Origin: Pseudoduganella rivuli
Lineage (GTDB): Bacteria > Pseudomonadota > Gammaproteobacteria > Burkholderiales > Burkholderiaceae_D
DNA: 64,000 nucleotides
Reading direction: 5' to 3'
Assembly: GCF_009674485.1 (NCBI RefSeq)
Contig: NZ_WKJJ01000017.1
Coordinates: 124,001 to 188,000 of the forward strand
Part shown: positions 9,243-16,738 of the stretch, one piece after another
Layout of the letters: the number at the start of each line of letters is the position of its first letter
How positions within the stretch are numbered: position 1 is the first letter of the stretch
The notes under the pieces: generated by a model
What the model was told of the DNA's origin: nothing
Seen by the model: the letters and a program-made list of their open reading frames with translations, nothing else
Databases searched by the model: none
Translations under genes and position numbers: made by a program

Positions 9243-10608
9243 CAACGACATCAACGCCGGCCCCGGCGCCCCCATCCTGCTGGTCGACGACGACGCCGAC
9301 TTGCTGCGCCTGCTGTCATTGCGGCTGTCCGCCAATGGCTATGCGGTGACGGCCGTGGCCAGCGCGGAAGCGGCGCTGGCGCAATTGGACATTGCCCTGC
9401 CATCGCTGGTGATCAGCGATATCCGCCTGCCCGGCAAGGATGGCATGGCGCTGTTCCAGCACATCCGCACACGCCATCCGGCGCTGCCCGTGATCCTGCT
9501 GACGGCGCACGGCACCATCCCCGACGCGGTGGAAGCCACGCGGCTGGGCGCCTTTGCCTATCTCACCAAGCCGTTCGACGCCAAGGTCTTGCTGGAGCGC
9601 ATCGCGCAAGCCTTGCAACTGAGTGCGCCGCCTCAGCAACAGGGGACGGACAACCAGCAGTGGCGCGAAGAAATCGTCAGCCGCAGCCACACGATGGCGG
9701 AACTGCTGGCCGAAGCGCGGCTGGTGGCGGCCTCCGACGCCAGCATCCTGATCAAGGGTGAAAGCGGCACCGGCAAGGAATTGCTGGCGCGCGCCATCCA
9801 CCGCGCCAGCCGCCGCGCGAAAGCGCCCTTCATCGCCGTCAATTGCGGCGCGATCCCCGAACCCCTGCTGGAATCGGAATTGTTCGGCCACGTGAAAGGC
9901 GCGTTCACGGGCGCCGTGGCCGCCCGCGAAGGCCTGGTACAGGCGGCCGACGGCGGCACCCTGTTCCTCGATGAAATCGGCGACATGCCGCTGCTGCTGC
10001 AAGTGAAATTGCTGCGCGTGCTGCAGGAACGGGTGGTGCGGCAACTGGGGTCGGACACGGGCAAACCGGTCGACGTGCGCATCCTGTCCGCCACGCACCG
10101 CGACCTGGACGCGGCCATGCGGGAAGGCCAGTTCCGCGAAGACTTGTATTACCGCCTGAACGTCATCACGCTGACGTTGCCGCCGCTGTCCGAACGGCGC
10201 GAAGACATTGCGTTGCTGGCCACGCGCTTCCTGCAATCGCTGGCGGCCAAATACGGCAAGCAGGTGACGGGCTTCGCACCGGATGCGCTGGAGGCGCTGA
10301 CGCGCGCGCCGTGGCCCGGCAATGTGCGGCAACTGGTCAACGTGGTGGAACACGTGTGTGCGCTGGCCACGTCGCCGCTGGCGCCGCTGTCGCTGGTGCA
10401 GCGCGCGCTGAAAGTGCCTTCGCTGGAAGTGCTCAGCTATACGGAAGCCAAGCAGCGTTTCGAGCGGCAATACCTGGTGCAATTGCTAAAGCTGACCGAT
10501 GGCAATGTGGCCGACGCGGCCCGCCTGGCCGAGCGCAACCGCACGGAGTTTTACCGGCTGTTGCAGCGCCACGAACTGGATGCGGCGCTGTTCCGGACCG
10601 AATCCTGA
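9226..10608 (+). CDS. glrR: GlrR/QseF-like sigma54-dependent response regulator
   Basis: 460 residues. The receiver domain has D21-D23 and phospho-acceptor D65 (ISDIRLPGKDG). An AAA+ sigma54 activator domain follows: Walker A GESGTGKE at 178-185, the sigma54 contact loop GAFTGA at 225-230, Walker B GGTLFLDE at 243-250. A Fis-type helix-turn-helix closes the protein (GNVADAARLAERNRTEFYRLL). All catalytic motifs are intact, so it should activate sigma54 promoters. Two perfect GlrR-type boxes and a sigma54 promoter lie just downstream of its own stop codon, in front of the BON-domain gene, which makes that gene the obvious target. Confidence 0.88.
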   Translation: MNGNDNNDINAGPGAPILLVDDDADLLRLLSLRLSANGYAVTAVASAEAALAQLDIALPSLVISDIRLPGKDGMALFQHIRTRHPALPVILLTAHGTIPDAVEATRLGAFAYLTKPFDAKVLLERIAQALQLSAPPQQQGTDNQQWREEIVSRSHTMAELLAEARLVAASDASILIKGESGTGKELLARAIHRASRRAKAPFIAVNCGAIPEPLLESELFGHVKGAFTGAVAAREGLVQAADGGTLFLDEIGDMPLLLQVKLLRVLQERVVRQLGSDTGKPVDVRILSATHRDLDAAMREGQFREDLYYRLNVITLTLPPLSERREDIALLATRFLQSLAAKYGKQVTGFAPDALEALTRAPWPGNVRQLVNVVEHVCALATSPLAPLSLVQRALKVPSLEVLSYTEAKQRFERQYLVQLLKLTDGNVADAARLAERNRTEFYRLLQRHELDAALFRTES

Positions 10609-10612
10609 CGGT

Positions 10613-10630
10613 TGTCGCCCCCGGGCGACA
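10613..10630. promoter_or_regulatory. Candidate GlrR activator box 1 (TGTC-N10-GACA)
   Basis: TGTC at 10613-10616 and GACA at 10627-10630 are separated by exactly 10 bases. This is the known enterobacterial GlrR/QseF consensus. It lies 2 to 5 bases past the end of the regulator gene and about 140 bases upstream of the sigma54 promoter. Confidence 0.75.
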
Positions 10631-10634
10631 AGCC

Positions 10635-10647
10635 TAAGTCATTGATT
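10635..10647. promoter_or_regulatory. Candidate IHF site 1
   Basis: TAAGTCATTGATT matches the IHF consensus YAANNNNTTGATW at every fixed position. It lies between the two activator boxes. Confidence 0.5.
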
Positions 10648-10679
10648 TTCAAAGCATTGCAGGGCTAGCAGCAATAGCC

Positions 10680-10697
10680 TGTCGCCGCAGCCCGACA
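10680..10697. promoter_or_regulatory. Candidate GlrR activator box 2 (TGTC-N10-GACA)
   Basis: TGTC at 10680-10683 and GACA at 10694-10697 are again separated by exactly 10 bases. It lies about 75 bases upstream of the -24 element. A second perfect copy makes a chance match unlikely. Confidence 0.75.
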
Positions 10698-10739
10698 AAT
10701 CCCCGCCCGCCATTCATTCCTCGCATCAACTAAATTAGC

Positions 10740-10752
10740 TAACCCATTGATT
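10740..10752. promoter_or_regulatory. Candidate IHF site 2
   Basis: TAACCCATTGATT matches YAANNNNTTGATW fully. It lies between activator box 2 and the sigma54 promoter, where IHF normally bends DNA. It overlaps a perfect inverted repeat, CATTGATTT-GTAAAG-AAATCAATG, at 10745-10768. Confidence 0.6.
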
Positions 10753-10771
10753 TGTAAAGAAATCAATGAGC

Positions 10772-10787
10772 TGGCACGCCGTTTGCT
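10772..10787 (+). promoter_or_regulatory. Sigma54 (-24/-12) promoter of the BON-domain gene
   Basis: TGGCAC (10772-10777), five bases, then TTGCT (10783-10787) is a perfect match to the sigma54 consensus. Transcription should begin near 10798, leaving a leader of about 48 bases before the BON gene start. Boxes for a GlrR-type activator and for IHF lie upstream in the standard order. Confidence 0.85.
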
Positions 10788-10845
10788 GTAAGGAGATCAA
10801 CGTCACAAGGCGTTCTTGAACAACCTTCTTAATGGAGTAGCGAAT

Positions 10846-11166
10846 ATGACGAATACCATTTCCCGCCTGCTGGCCGCCGCCGCCTTCACCGCATTCTCCG
10901 CCGCCGCCCTGTCTCCTGCTTACGCCGCCGGCCAGCAGGAAGGCGCCATGGCTGGCGCCGCTGTCGCCACGGCCGACAGCGCACTGAATGCCAAAGTCAA
11001 AGCCGCGCTGGCTGACTTCAAAGGCGTTTCGGCCACCACCAGCCAAGGCGTGGTGACCTTGTCGGGCCAGGTCGCCAACACCGATACCGGCACCAAGGCA
11101 ATCCAGGCTGCCTCCAGCGTGGACGGTGTGAAGGAAGTGAAGAGTGAGTTGACGGTCGCTAAGTGA
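10846..11166 (+). CDS. Periplasmic BON-domain protein (OsmY-like)
   Basis: 106 residues from the ATG at 10846, chosen because GGAG lies 8 bases upstream and the protein then begins with a normal signal peptide (MTNTISRLLAAAAFTAFSAAALSPAYA). The mature part is one BON domain (LNAKVKAALADFKGVSATTS, GVVTLSGQVANTDT, VDGVKEVKSELTV). BON proteins act in the periplasm and bind phospholipid or stabilise the envelope under stress. The upstream sigma54 promoter with GlrR boxes shows likely control by the adjacent GlrK/GlrR pair. Confidence 0.9.
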   Translation: MTNTISRLLAAAAFTAFSAAALSPAYAAGQQEGAMAGAAVATADSALNAKVKAALADFKGVSATTSQGVVTLSGQVANTDTGTKAIQAASSVDGVKEVKSELTVAK

Positions 11167-11387
11167 CCTGGTTGGACCGAGTTGTAGATGTACCTCGTAG
11201 TAGTAGTGGTATCCCCGCAGTAGCTGTATCCCCGTAGTAAACCTGCTACCCGCAGGTGCAGCACCGTAGTTGAAGTGGCTTTACCCAGCGTAATTTTTTC
11301 CGGGCCGCGAGCGATCGCCGCCCGGTTTTTTTTTGCCAATCCATGCCATTCATGCCACGATGGCGTTTTTACAATCAGGAAATATCC
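11167..11387. other. Intergenic stretch ending in a terminator
   Basis: This 221-base gap contains repeated TAGTAG triplets and a direct repeat of TATCCCCG at 11209 and about 20 bases later. It also has a small CCTGC/GCAGG hairpin and, near the right end, an intrinsic terminator. No coding sequence is apparent. Confidence 0.5.
11300..11334 (+). terminator. Intrinsic terminator after the BON-domain gene
   Basis: CCGGGC at 11300-11305 pairs with GCCCGG at 11320-11325, followed by a run of nine T residues. The loop is fairly long (14 bases) but can pair further inside. Confidence 0.75.
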
Positions 11388-12680
11388 ATGAAGATCGGCA
11401 TGCAGACCTGGGGCAGCCACGGCGACATCCGGCCATTCCTCGCTTTGGCGGAAGGATTACAAACCGCAGGGCATGACGTCACACTGGTCATCACCTGCGT
11501 CGACAGCGCCGCGTATGCCGGTATCACGTCCGCCGCCGGGGTCCAACTGCGCATTATCGCGTCGCCCGTCATCGCGCCTGACGAGGCCGAACGCATCGGC
11601 GCGGCCGCCGTCCGCATGCGCAATCCGATGACGCAGGTGGCGTCGTTGATGGATCACTGCTACTTGCCGGCGGAAGAACCCATGTTTGTCGCAGCCCGGC
11701 AATTGAGTACGGAATGCGATGTGCTGATCGGCCATTACTTCCTGCACCCGCTCCATGTCGCGGCCGAACACGCGGGCAAACCTTATGTCAGCATCGTGCT
11801 GTCGCATGCCGCCGTGCCCAGCGCCTGCAATTGTCCCGTCAACCATCCATTCGGCCGGGCCGGCAACCGTTTCCTGTGGTGGCTGACGCGCACGGCAATG
11901 CAACGCGCGCTGAGCCGCTATTCCAACCGGCTGCGCAAACGCATGAATTTGCCACTGGTGCGCGATGTGGTGAACGAAGTGTGGCTGTCGCGGCGCCTGA
12001 CCCTGGTCGGCGTCAGCCCGGCCATCTGCGCGCGGCAGCCGGACTGGCCGCAGGCGGTGCAAGTCACCGGCTTCCTCGATATGCCGAACATGCCGCTCGA
12101 AGGCGACATCGGCGCTGAACTGGCCGCCTTCCTGGCGGCAGGAGAAGCGCCCGTGTATATGACGACGGGCAGCTGGATGCCGCGCGATATCGCATTGCAA
12201 AGCAACACCTTGCAACTGTTCACGCAAGCGGCGCGGCTGGCCGGCTGCCGCGCCATCATCCAGAGCCGCGACGCGCAGGCGTGTGGTTTTACCTCGGACA
12301 ACAACATCCTGTATATCGGCGCCGCCCCGCACCATGCCGTGTTTCCCCGCTGCCGCGCCGTGGTCCACCATGGCGGCGCGGGCACGACGCAATCGGTCAC
12401 CTTGGCGGGCATGCCGTCAGTGGTGCTTGCCCATATCAGCGAGCAGGAACACTGGGGCCGCGAATTGCAGCGTCTGGGTTGCGCGGGGAAACCACTGCAC
12501 GTACGCAGCGTGACGCCCCGAAAGCTGGCGGCGCGCATCACGGAAGTACTGCAATCGCCCTCCATGGCGCAGCAGGCGCAGGCGGTTGCGCGCGCGATGG
12601 CGCAGGAAAACGGCGTCGCGGCGGCGGTGCGGATCATCGGTGAAACGTTCGGGCGCGAGGGGCGGCGGATCGCCGCCTGA
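11388..12680 (+). CDS. GT1-family glycosyltransferase (UDP-glucosyltransferase type)
   Basis: 430 residues from the ATG at 11388 (MKIGMQTWGSHGDIRPF); a CAGGA ribosome site lies just upstream and the first residues match the family start. The N-terminal acceptor domain has the G-x-x-G-D-I/V-x-P motif of sterol and macrolide glucosyltransferases. The C-terminal donor domain has FPRCRAVVHHGGAGTTQS, the nucleotide-sugar binding HHGGAGTT signature. Such enzymes glycosylate lipids, sterol-like compounds or antibiotics in the cytoplasm. The acceptor cannot be predicted. The gene stands alone, converging on the homoserine dehydrogenase gene across a shared terminator. Confidence 0.85.
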   Translation: MKIGMQTWGSHGDIRPFLALAEGLQTAGHDVTLVITCVDSAAYAGITSAAGVQLRIIASPVIAPDEAERIGAAAVRMRNPMTQVASLMDHCYLPAEEPMFVAARQLSTECDVLIGHYFLHPLHVAAEHAGKPYVSIVLSHAAVPSACNCPVNHPFGRAGNRFLWWLTRTAMQRALSRYSNRLRKRMNLPLVRDVVNEVWLSRRLTLVGVSPAICARQPDWPQAVQVTGFLDMPNMPLEGDIGAELAAFLAAGEAPVYMTTGSWMPRDIALQSNTLQLFTQAARLAGCRAIIQSRDAQACGFTSDNNILYIGAAPHHAVFPRCRAVVHHGGAGTTQSVTLAGMPSVVLAHISEQEHWGRELQRLGCAGKPLHVRSVTPRKLAARITEVLQSPSMAQQAQAVARAMAQENGVAAAVRIIGETFGREGRRIAA

Positions 12681-12682
12681 TA

Positions 12683-12708
12683 AAAAAAGCGGGCCGCAGC
12701 CCGCTTTT
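12683..12708. terminator. Bidirectional terminator between convergent genes
   Basis: AAAAAA, then GCGGGC (12689-12694), loop CGCA, GCCCGC (12699-12704), then TTTT. The A run before and T run after the stem allow it to serve both the glycosyltransferase and the homoserine dehydrogenase transcripts. Confidence 0.85.
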
Positions 12709-12727
12709 CATTGGCGCCAACCGCAGG

Positions 12728-14050
12728 TCAGCTCAGGTTTTCCAGGCGGATCTTGGTGACTTCGCCCAGCACCGTGGACAGCGCTTCCATCTTGGCGATG
12801 GCCGCCACGACATTTTTTTCCTGGGTCTGGTGCGTCAGGATCACGATGTCGGTGCGGGTTTCGTTGTCGGCCGGTTCTTTTTGCATCATGGCGTCGATGG
12901 AAATCGTCGCATCGGCCAGGATGCGGGTCAGGTCGGCCAGCACGCCAGGCTGGTCCACCACGTTCAGGCGCAGGTAGTAGCTGGTGGTGATTTCCGACAT
13001 CGGCAGGATCTGGATGTCGGTCAGCGCGTTCGGCTGGAACGCCAGGTGCGGCACGCGGTGTTCCGGATCGGCCGTCGCCAGGCGGGTGATGTCGACCAGG
13101 TCGGCAATCACGGCCGAAGCGGTCGGCTCGGCGCCCGCGCCTTTGCCGTAGTACAGCGTGGCGCCGACGGCGTCGCCCTGCACCAGCACCGCGTTCATCG
13201 CGCCTTCCACGTTGGCGATCAGGCGTTTGGCCGGAATCAGGGTCGGGTGCACGCGCAACTCGATGCCTTCCACGCCGTTCACGACGGCGCGCTTGGCGAT
13301 GCCCAGCAGCTTGATGCGGTAGCCCAGTTGCTCGGCATACTGGATGTCCACGGCTTGCAGCTTGGTGATGCCTTCCACGTGCGCCTTGTCGAACTGCACG
13401 GGGATACCGAACGCGATCGCCGACATGATGGTGGCTTTGTGGGCGGCGTCGACACCTTCGATGTCGAAGGTCGGATCGGCTTCCGCATAGCCCAGGCGCT
13501 GCGCTTCTTTCAGCACGGTGTCGAAGTCCAGGCCCTTGTCGCGCATCTCGGACAGGATGAAGTTGGTGGTGCCGTTGATGATGCCGGCCAGCCACTGGAT
13601 GCGGTTGGCGGTCAAGCCTTCGCGCAGCGATTTGATGATCGGGATGCCGCCGGCCACGGCCGCTTCGAACGCCACCATCACGCCCTTGGCTTGCGCGGCA
13701 GCGAAGATTTCATTGCCGTGCGTGGCCAGCAGCGCCTTGTTGGCCGTCACCACATGCTTGCCATTGGCGATCGCCTGCAAAACCAGCTCGCGCGCAATGC
13801 CATAGCCGCCGATCAGTTCGATGACGATATCGATTTCCGGATCGTTGACGATTTCACGCGCGTCGGCCACGACTTTGCATTTGCCGCCGGTCAGCTCGTT
13901 GGCGCGTGCAGTGTTCAGGTCGGCAACGGCAATAATTTCAATACCACGGCCTGCGCGGCGGGTAATCTCTTCCTGGTTGCGTGCCAATACGTTGAACGTG
14001 CCGGCACCAACGGTGCCAATGCCTAACAAGCCTACTTTGATGGGTTTCAT
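12728..14050 (-). CDS. hom: Homoserine dehydrogenase
   Basis: 440 residues. The N-terminal Rossmann motif GLLGIGTVGAGTF binds NAD(P)H. The central catalytic part contains NKALLATHGNEIF, the family motif GGIPIIKSLREGLTANRI and GIINGTTNFIL. A C-terminal ACT domain (SEITTSYYLRLNVVDQPGVLADLTRIL) is the usual threonine feedback site. The enzyme reduces aspartate semialdehyde to homoserine for threonine and methionine synthesis. It lies 51 bases after alaA in the same direction, a common pairing in beta-proteobacteria. No thrC follows; a converging glycosyltransferase gene takes that place. Confidence 0.97.
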   Translation of the reverse strand: MKPIKVGLLGIGTVGAGTFNVLARNQEEITRRAGRGIEIIAVADLNTARANELTGGKCKVVADAREIVNDPEIDIVIELIGGYGIARELVLQAIANGKHVVTANKALLATHGNEIFAAAQAKGVMVAFEAAVAGGIPIIKSLREGLTANRIQWLAGIINGTTNFILSEMRDKGLDFDTVLKEAQRLGYAEADPTFDIEGVDAAHKATIMSAIAFGIPVQFDKAHVEGITKLQAVDIQYAEQLGYRIKLLGIAKRAVVNGVEGIELRVHPTLIPAKRLIANVEGAMNAVLVQGDAVGATLYYGKGAGAEPTASAVIADLVDITRLATADPEHRVPHLAFQPNALTDIQILPMSEITTSYYLRLNVVDQPGVLADLTRILADATISIDAMMQKEPADNETRTDIVILTHQTQEKNVVAAIAKMEALSTVLGEVTKIRLENLS

Positions 14051-14101
14051 AATGGTGGGTTTCCTTGCAGCGCCGGCCCGGAAGGACAGGCGCTGTGTTA
14101 A

Positions 14102-15334
14102 TCAGATTGGGCTGCCGTGGCGCTTGCGGTAGCTTTCCATGAAGCGCGCGATACGTCCGAACGCTTCCGTCATGTCGTCGGTATTCGGCAAGAATACGAC
14201 GCGGAAGTGGTCGGGCGCAATCCAGTTGAATCCGGTGCCCTGGACGATAAGTACTTTGGTTTCTGCCAGCAGGTCATACGCGAACTGCTGGTCATCCGCG
14301 ATCGGGTAGATCTTCGGATCAAGACGCGGGAACATGTACAGCGCGGCTTTCGGCTTGACGCAAGTGACGCCCGGGATATCGGTCAGCAGCTGGTAAGCCA
14401 GATCGCGTTGCTTCAACAGGCGCCCGCCCGGCCCCACCAGATCCTGTATGCTCTGGTAGCCTCCGAGCGCAGTCTGGATGGCAAACTGGCCCGGCGCGTT
14501 GGCGCACAAACGCATCGAAGCCAGCATGTTCAGGCCTTCGATGTAATCCTTGGCGTGGCGTTTCTCGCCCGACACCACCATCCAGCCGGCGCGGTAGCCG
14601 CACGAACGGTAGTTTTTCGACAAGCCGTTGAACGTCACGAACAGGATGTCGTCCGCCAGCGAGGCGATCGACGTGTGCTCGTTGCCGTCATACAGCACCT
14701 TGTCATAGATTTCATCCGCATAGATGATCAACTGGTGCTGGCGCGCCAGTTCGATAATCTGCAGCAGGATTTCGTCCGGATACAGCGCGCCCGTCGGGTT
14801 GTTCGGGTTGATCACGACGATCGCCTTGGTATTCGGCGTGATCTTCTTGCGCATGTCGTCGATGTCCGGATACCAGTCCTGCTGCTCGTCGCACACGTAG
14901 TGCACGGGCGTGCCGCCGGACAGGCTGACGGCGGCGGTCCACAACGGGTAATCCGGCGCCGGCACCAGCACTTCATCGCCGGTATTGAGCAGCGCATTCA
15001 TCGACATCACGATCAATTCGGATGCGCCGTTACCCAGGTAGATATCGTCGATGGCGACACCGGCGATTTTTTTGCCCTGCGTGTAATGCATGACGGCCTT
15101 GCGCGGCGCGAACATGCCTTTGGAATCCGTGTAGCCCGCCGCGTTCGGCAGGTTGACCATCATGTCGTGGACGATTTCGTCCGGCGGATCGAAGCCGAAT
15201 ACGGCAAGGTTGCCGATATTGAGCTTCGTGATCTTGTGGCCCTCTTCCTCCATCTGGCGCGCCTTTTCCGGCACGGGACCGCGGATTTCATAGCAAACTT
15301 CCGCCAGCTTGTTCGATTTTTGAACCGGTCGCAA
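14102..15334 (-). CDS. alaA: Alanine-synthesising aminotransferase AlaA (PLP-dependent)
   Basis: 410 residues, close throughout to E. coli AlaA/YfbQ: EVCYEIRGPVPEKARQMEEEG, ITKLNIGN, LVPAPDYPLWTAAVSLSGG, VVINPNNPTGALY, and the PLP lysine in FNGLSKNYRSCGYRAGW. It transfers an amino group from glutamate to pyruvate. The start is a TTG at 15334 (AGGA seven bases upstream). No in-frame ATG lies between the upstream stop and residue 1, so TTG (or a rarer ATT one codon earlier) must be used. It probably forms one transcript with hom. Confidence 0.94.
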   Translation of the reverse strand: MRPVQKSNKLAEVCYEIRGPVPEKARQMEEEGHKITKLNIGNLAVFGFDPPDEIVHDMMVNLPNAAGYTDSKGMFAPRKAVMHYTQGKKIAGVAIDDIYLGNGASELIVMSMNALLNTGDEVLVPAPDYPLWTAAVSLSGGTPVHYVCDEQQDWYPDIDDMRKKITPNTKAIVVINPNNPTGALYPDEILLQIIELARQHQLIIYADEIYDKVLYDGNEHTSIASLADDILFVTFNGLSKNYRSCGYRAGWMVVSGEKRHAKDYIEGLNMLASMRLCANAPGQFAIQTALGGYQSIQDLVGPGGRLLKQRDLAYQLLTDIPGVTCVKPKAALYMFPRLDPKIYPIADDQQFAYDLLAETKVLIVQGTGFNWIAPDHFRVVFLPNTDDMTEAFGRIARFMESYRKRHGSPI

Positions 15335-15596
15335 AATCTGATCCTAACTTTCTTGGTGGCTTTTGGTGCATCCCGCGCTAGAAAATTCGGTCAGGAGACC
15401 GATAAAATTCGCCCGATTGCGATTTCCGTGCGCGTCAATATCACCTGAATGGTGCATTGCGAAAATACCCATTCTGCCGAAAGCGCCCCATTAAATCAAC
15501 TGCCGGGGGCCCCGGATCACGTGAAAACGTTACAATAGCTATAGAAATCGCGTCCCTTTACGCAAAATTACGCTAATTTACGCTCAGATACACGCT
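15335..15596. promoter_or_regulatory. Divergent promoter region, alaA and Mth938-like gene
   Basis: This 262-base gap carries three copies of TTACGC at 15558, 15568 and 15578, spaced exactly 10 bases apart, immediately before the Mth938-like gene. A TACAAT (15531-15536) could be a -10 box for that gene, although no good -35 is present. A palindrome CCGGGG-G-CCCCGG lies near 15503-15515. Confidence 0.45.
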
Positions 15597-15974
15597 ATGA
15601 AGCTCCATCCAAGCAGCACCCAGCAATACCAGACCGTGACCGGTTACTTTATTGGCGGGGTCGAAATCAATGCCCAGCCCTTCAATTACAACCTGTATAT
15701 GTTGCCGGAAGTGGCGCCCCGCCCATGGCCGGTGGAATCGTTCGAGGCGCTGGCCGTCGAGCACTTCGAGTTGCTGGCGGCGGACCAGCCGGACGTCGTG
15801 ATCCTCGGCACAGGCGAACGCCAGCGCTTCGTGCATCCGCGCCTGACCAATCCGCTGCTGAGCAAGCGCATCGGTGTCGAATGCATGGACACCAACGCCG
15901 CTTGCCGTACCTACAATATTTTGATGGGCGAAGGCCGCAGGGTGACCCTGGCGCTGCTGTTCGATAAGAAATAA
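15597..15974 (+). CDS. Mth938-like (DUF498) domain protein
   Basis: 125 residues making a single small domain. Visible family features are the TGYFIGGVEINAQPFNYNL opening, the DVVILGTGERQRF strand-loop and the IGVECMDTNAACRTYNILM helix. Homologues occur in bacteria, archaea and, as NDUFAF3, in mitochondrial complex I assembly; the bacterial role is not established. It is transcribed away from alaA and is followed at 104 bases by the peroxiredoxin gene. No Shine-Dalgarno sequence is obvious. Confidence 0.88.
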   Translation: MKLHPSSTQQYQTVTGYFIGGVEINAQPFNYNLYMLPEVAPRPWPVESFEALAVEHFELLAADQPDVVILGTGERQRFVHPRLTNPLLSKRIGVECMDTNAACRTYNILMGEGRRVTLALLFDKK

Positions 15975-16078
15975 CAACATTTCCAGTGTTGAAATTCAAC
16001 AATCCGCCCCCACGTGGATAACTGCTGGGTACGCTGCCAGCACAGAAAACAGCGCCATCCCGTTCCAGGAGAACCTCC

Positions 16079-16543
16079 GTGGCTGACAGCCAAACTGTTG
16101 CACCCCTCGCCGACTTTTCCGCCGCGATGACCAGCGGCCAGACCTTCCAGCTGTCGGGCCGCCCCGCGAAATATACGGTGCTGTTCTTTTACCCGAAGGA
16201 CAATACCCCTGGCTGCACCACCGAGAACATGGCGTTCCGCGATGCGTACGGCCAGTTCCAGGCAGCCGGGGTGGAAATTTATGGCATCAGCCGCGATTCG
16301 CTGCGCTCGCACGAAAATTTCAAGGCCAAACTGGGACTGCCGTTTGAACTGATTTCCGACCCCGATGAAACCGTCTGCAATCTCTTCAATGTCATGAAGA
16401 TGAAGCAAATGTACGGTAAGACTGTCAGGGGCGTTGAGCGCAGCACGTTTATCGTTGACGCTCAAGGCCGATTGGTGAAAGAATGGAGAGGCGTGAAGGT
16501 TGCTACTCACGTTGATGAAGTACTGGATTTCGTCAAAAACTAA
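16079..16543 (+). CDS. bcp: Peroxiredoxin, BCP/PrxQ family
   Basis: 154 residues starting with GTG (AGGAG lies 7 bases upstream). The peroxidatic site is FYPKDNTPGCTTE with Cys46, and the family arginine is in SRDSLRSHENF and later VRGVERSTFIVD. It should reduce hydroperoxides with thioredoxin. Many BCP proteins have a resolving Cys five residues after the first; here that position is Met51. The only other cysteine is Cys100, in ETVCNLFNV. The protein may therefore use a 1-Cys mechanism or Cys100, which cannot be settled from sequence. Confidence 0.92.
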   Translation: MADSQTVAPLADFSAAMTSGQTFQLSGRPAKYTVLFFYPKDNTPGCTTENMAFRDAYGQFQAAGVEIYGISRDSLRSHENFKAKLGLPFELISDPDETVCNLFNVMKMKQMYGKTVRGVERSTFIVDAQGRLVKEWRGVKVATHVDEVLDFVKN

Positions 16544-16738
16544 GCGCTTTGAGTCAAACTAGTTCACCCACCAACTGTACCTCGGTGGCGTATGCCACCT
16601 CCCGGTACCCACATCGGGCGTTCCCCGCCCGCGGCAGTCTTGTTTTAACTTTCCGTCAGCATCCACCCCATGCGCCGCTACTTGCGCGGCGTGTCCAATG
16701 GGCGGACCCATCAAGTTTATTTTTAGATCGAGATACTG
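16544..16738 (+). promoter_or_regulatory. Structured leader upstream of phoH-like gene
   Basis: Three hairpins lie within about 115 bases. The first has GTACC (16577-16581) with GGTAC (16604-16608) enclosing GGTGGC-GTAT-GCCACC (16584-16599). The second is GGGCG-TTCC-CGCCC starting near 16616. The third is CGCCGC (16673-16678) with GCGGCG (16686-16691). The region is not coding and ends 7 bases after a weak GAG ribosome site. It may be a 5' untranslated control element or a small RNA. I do not recognise it as a named riboswitch. Confidence 0.45.
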
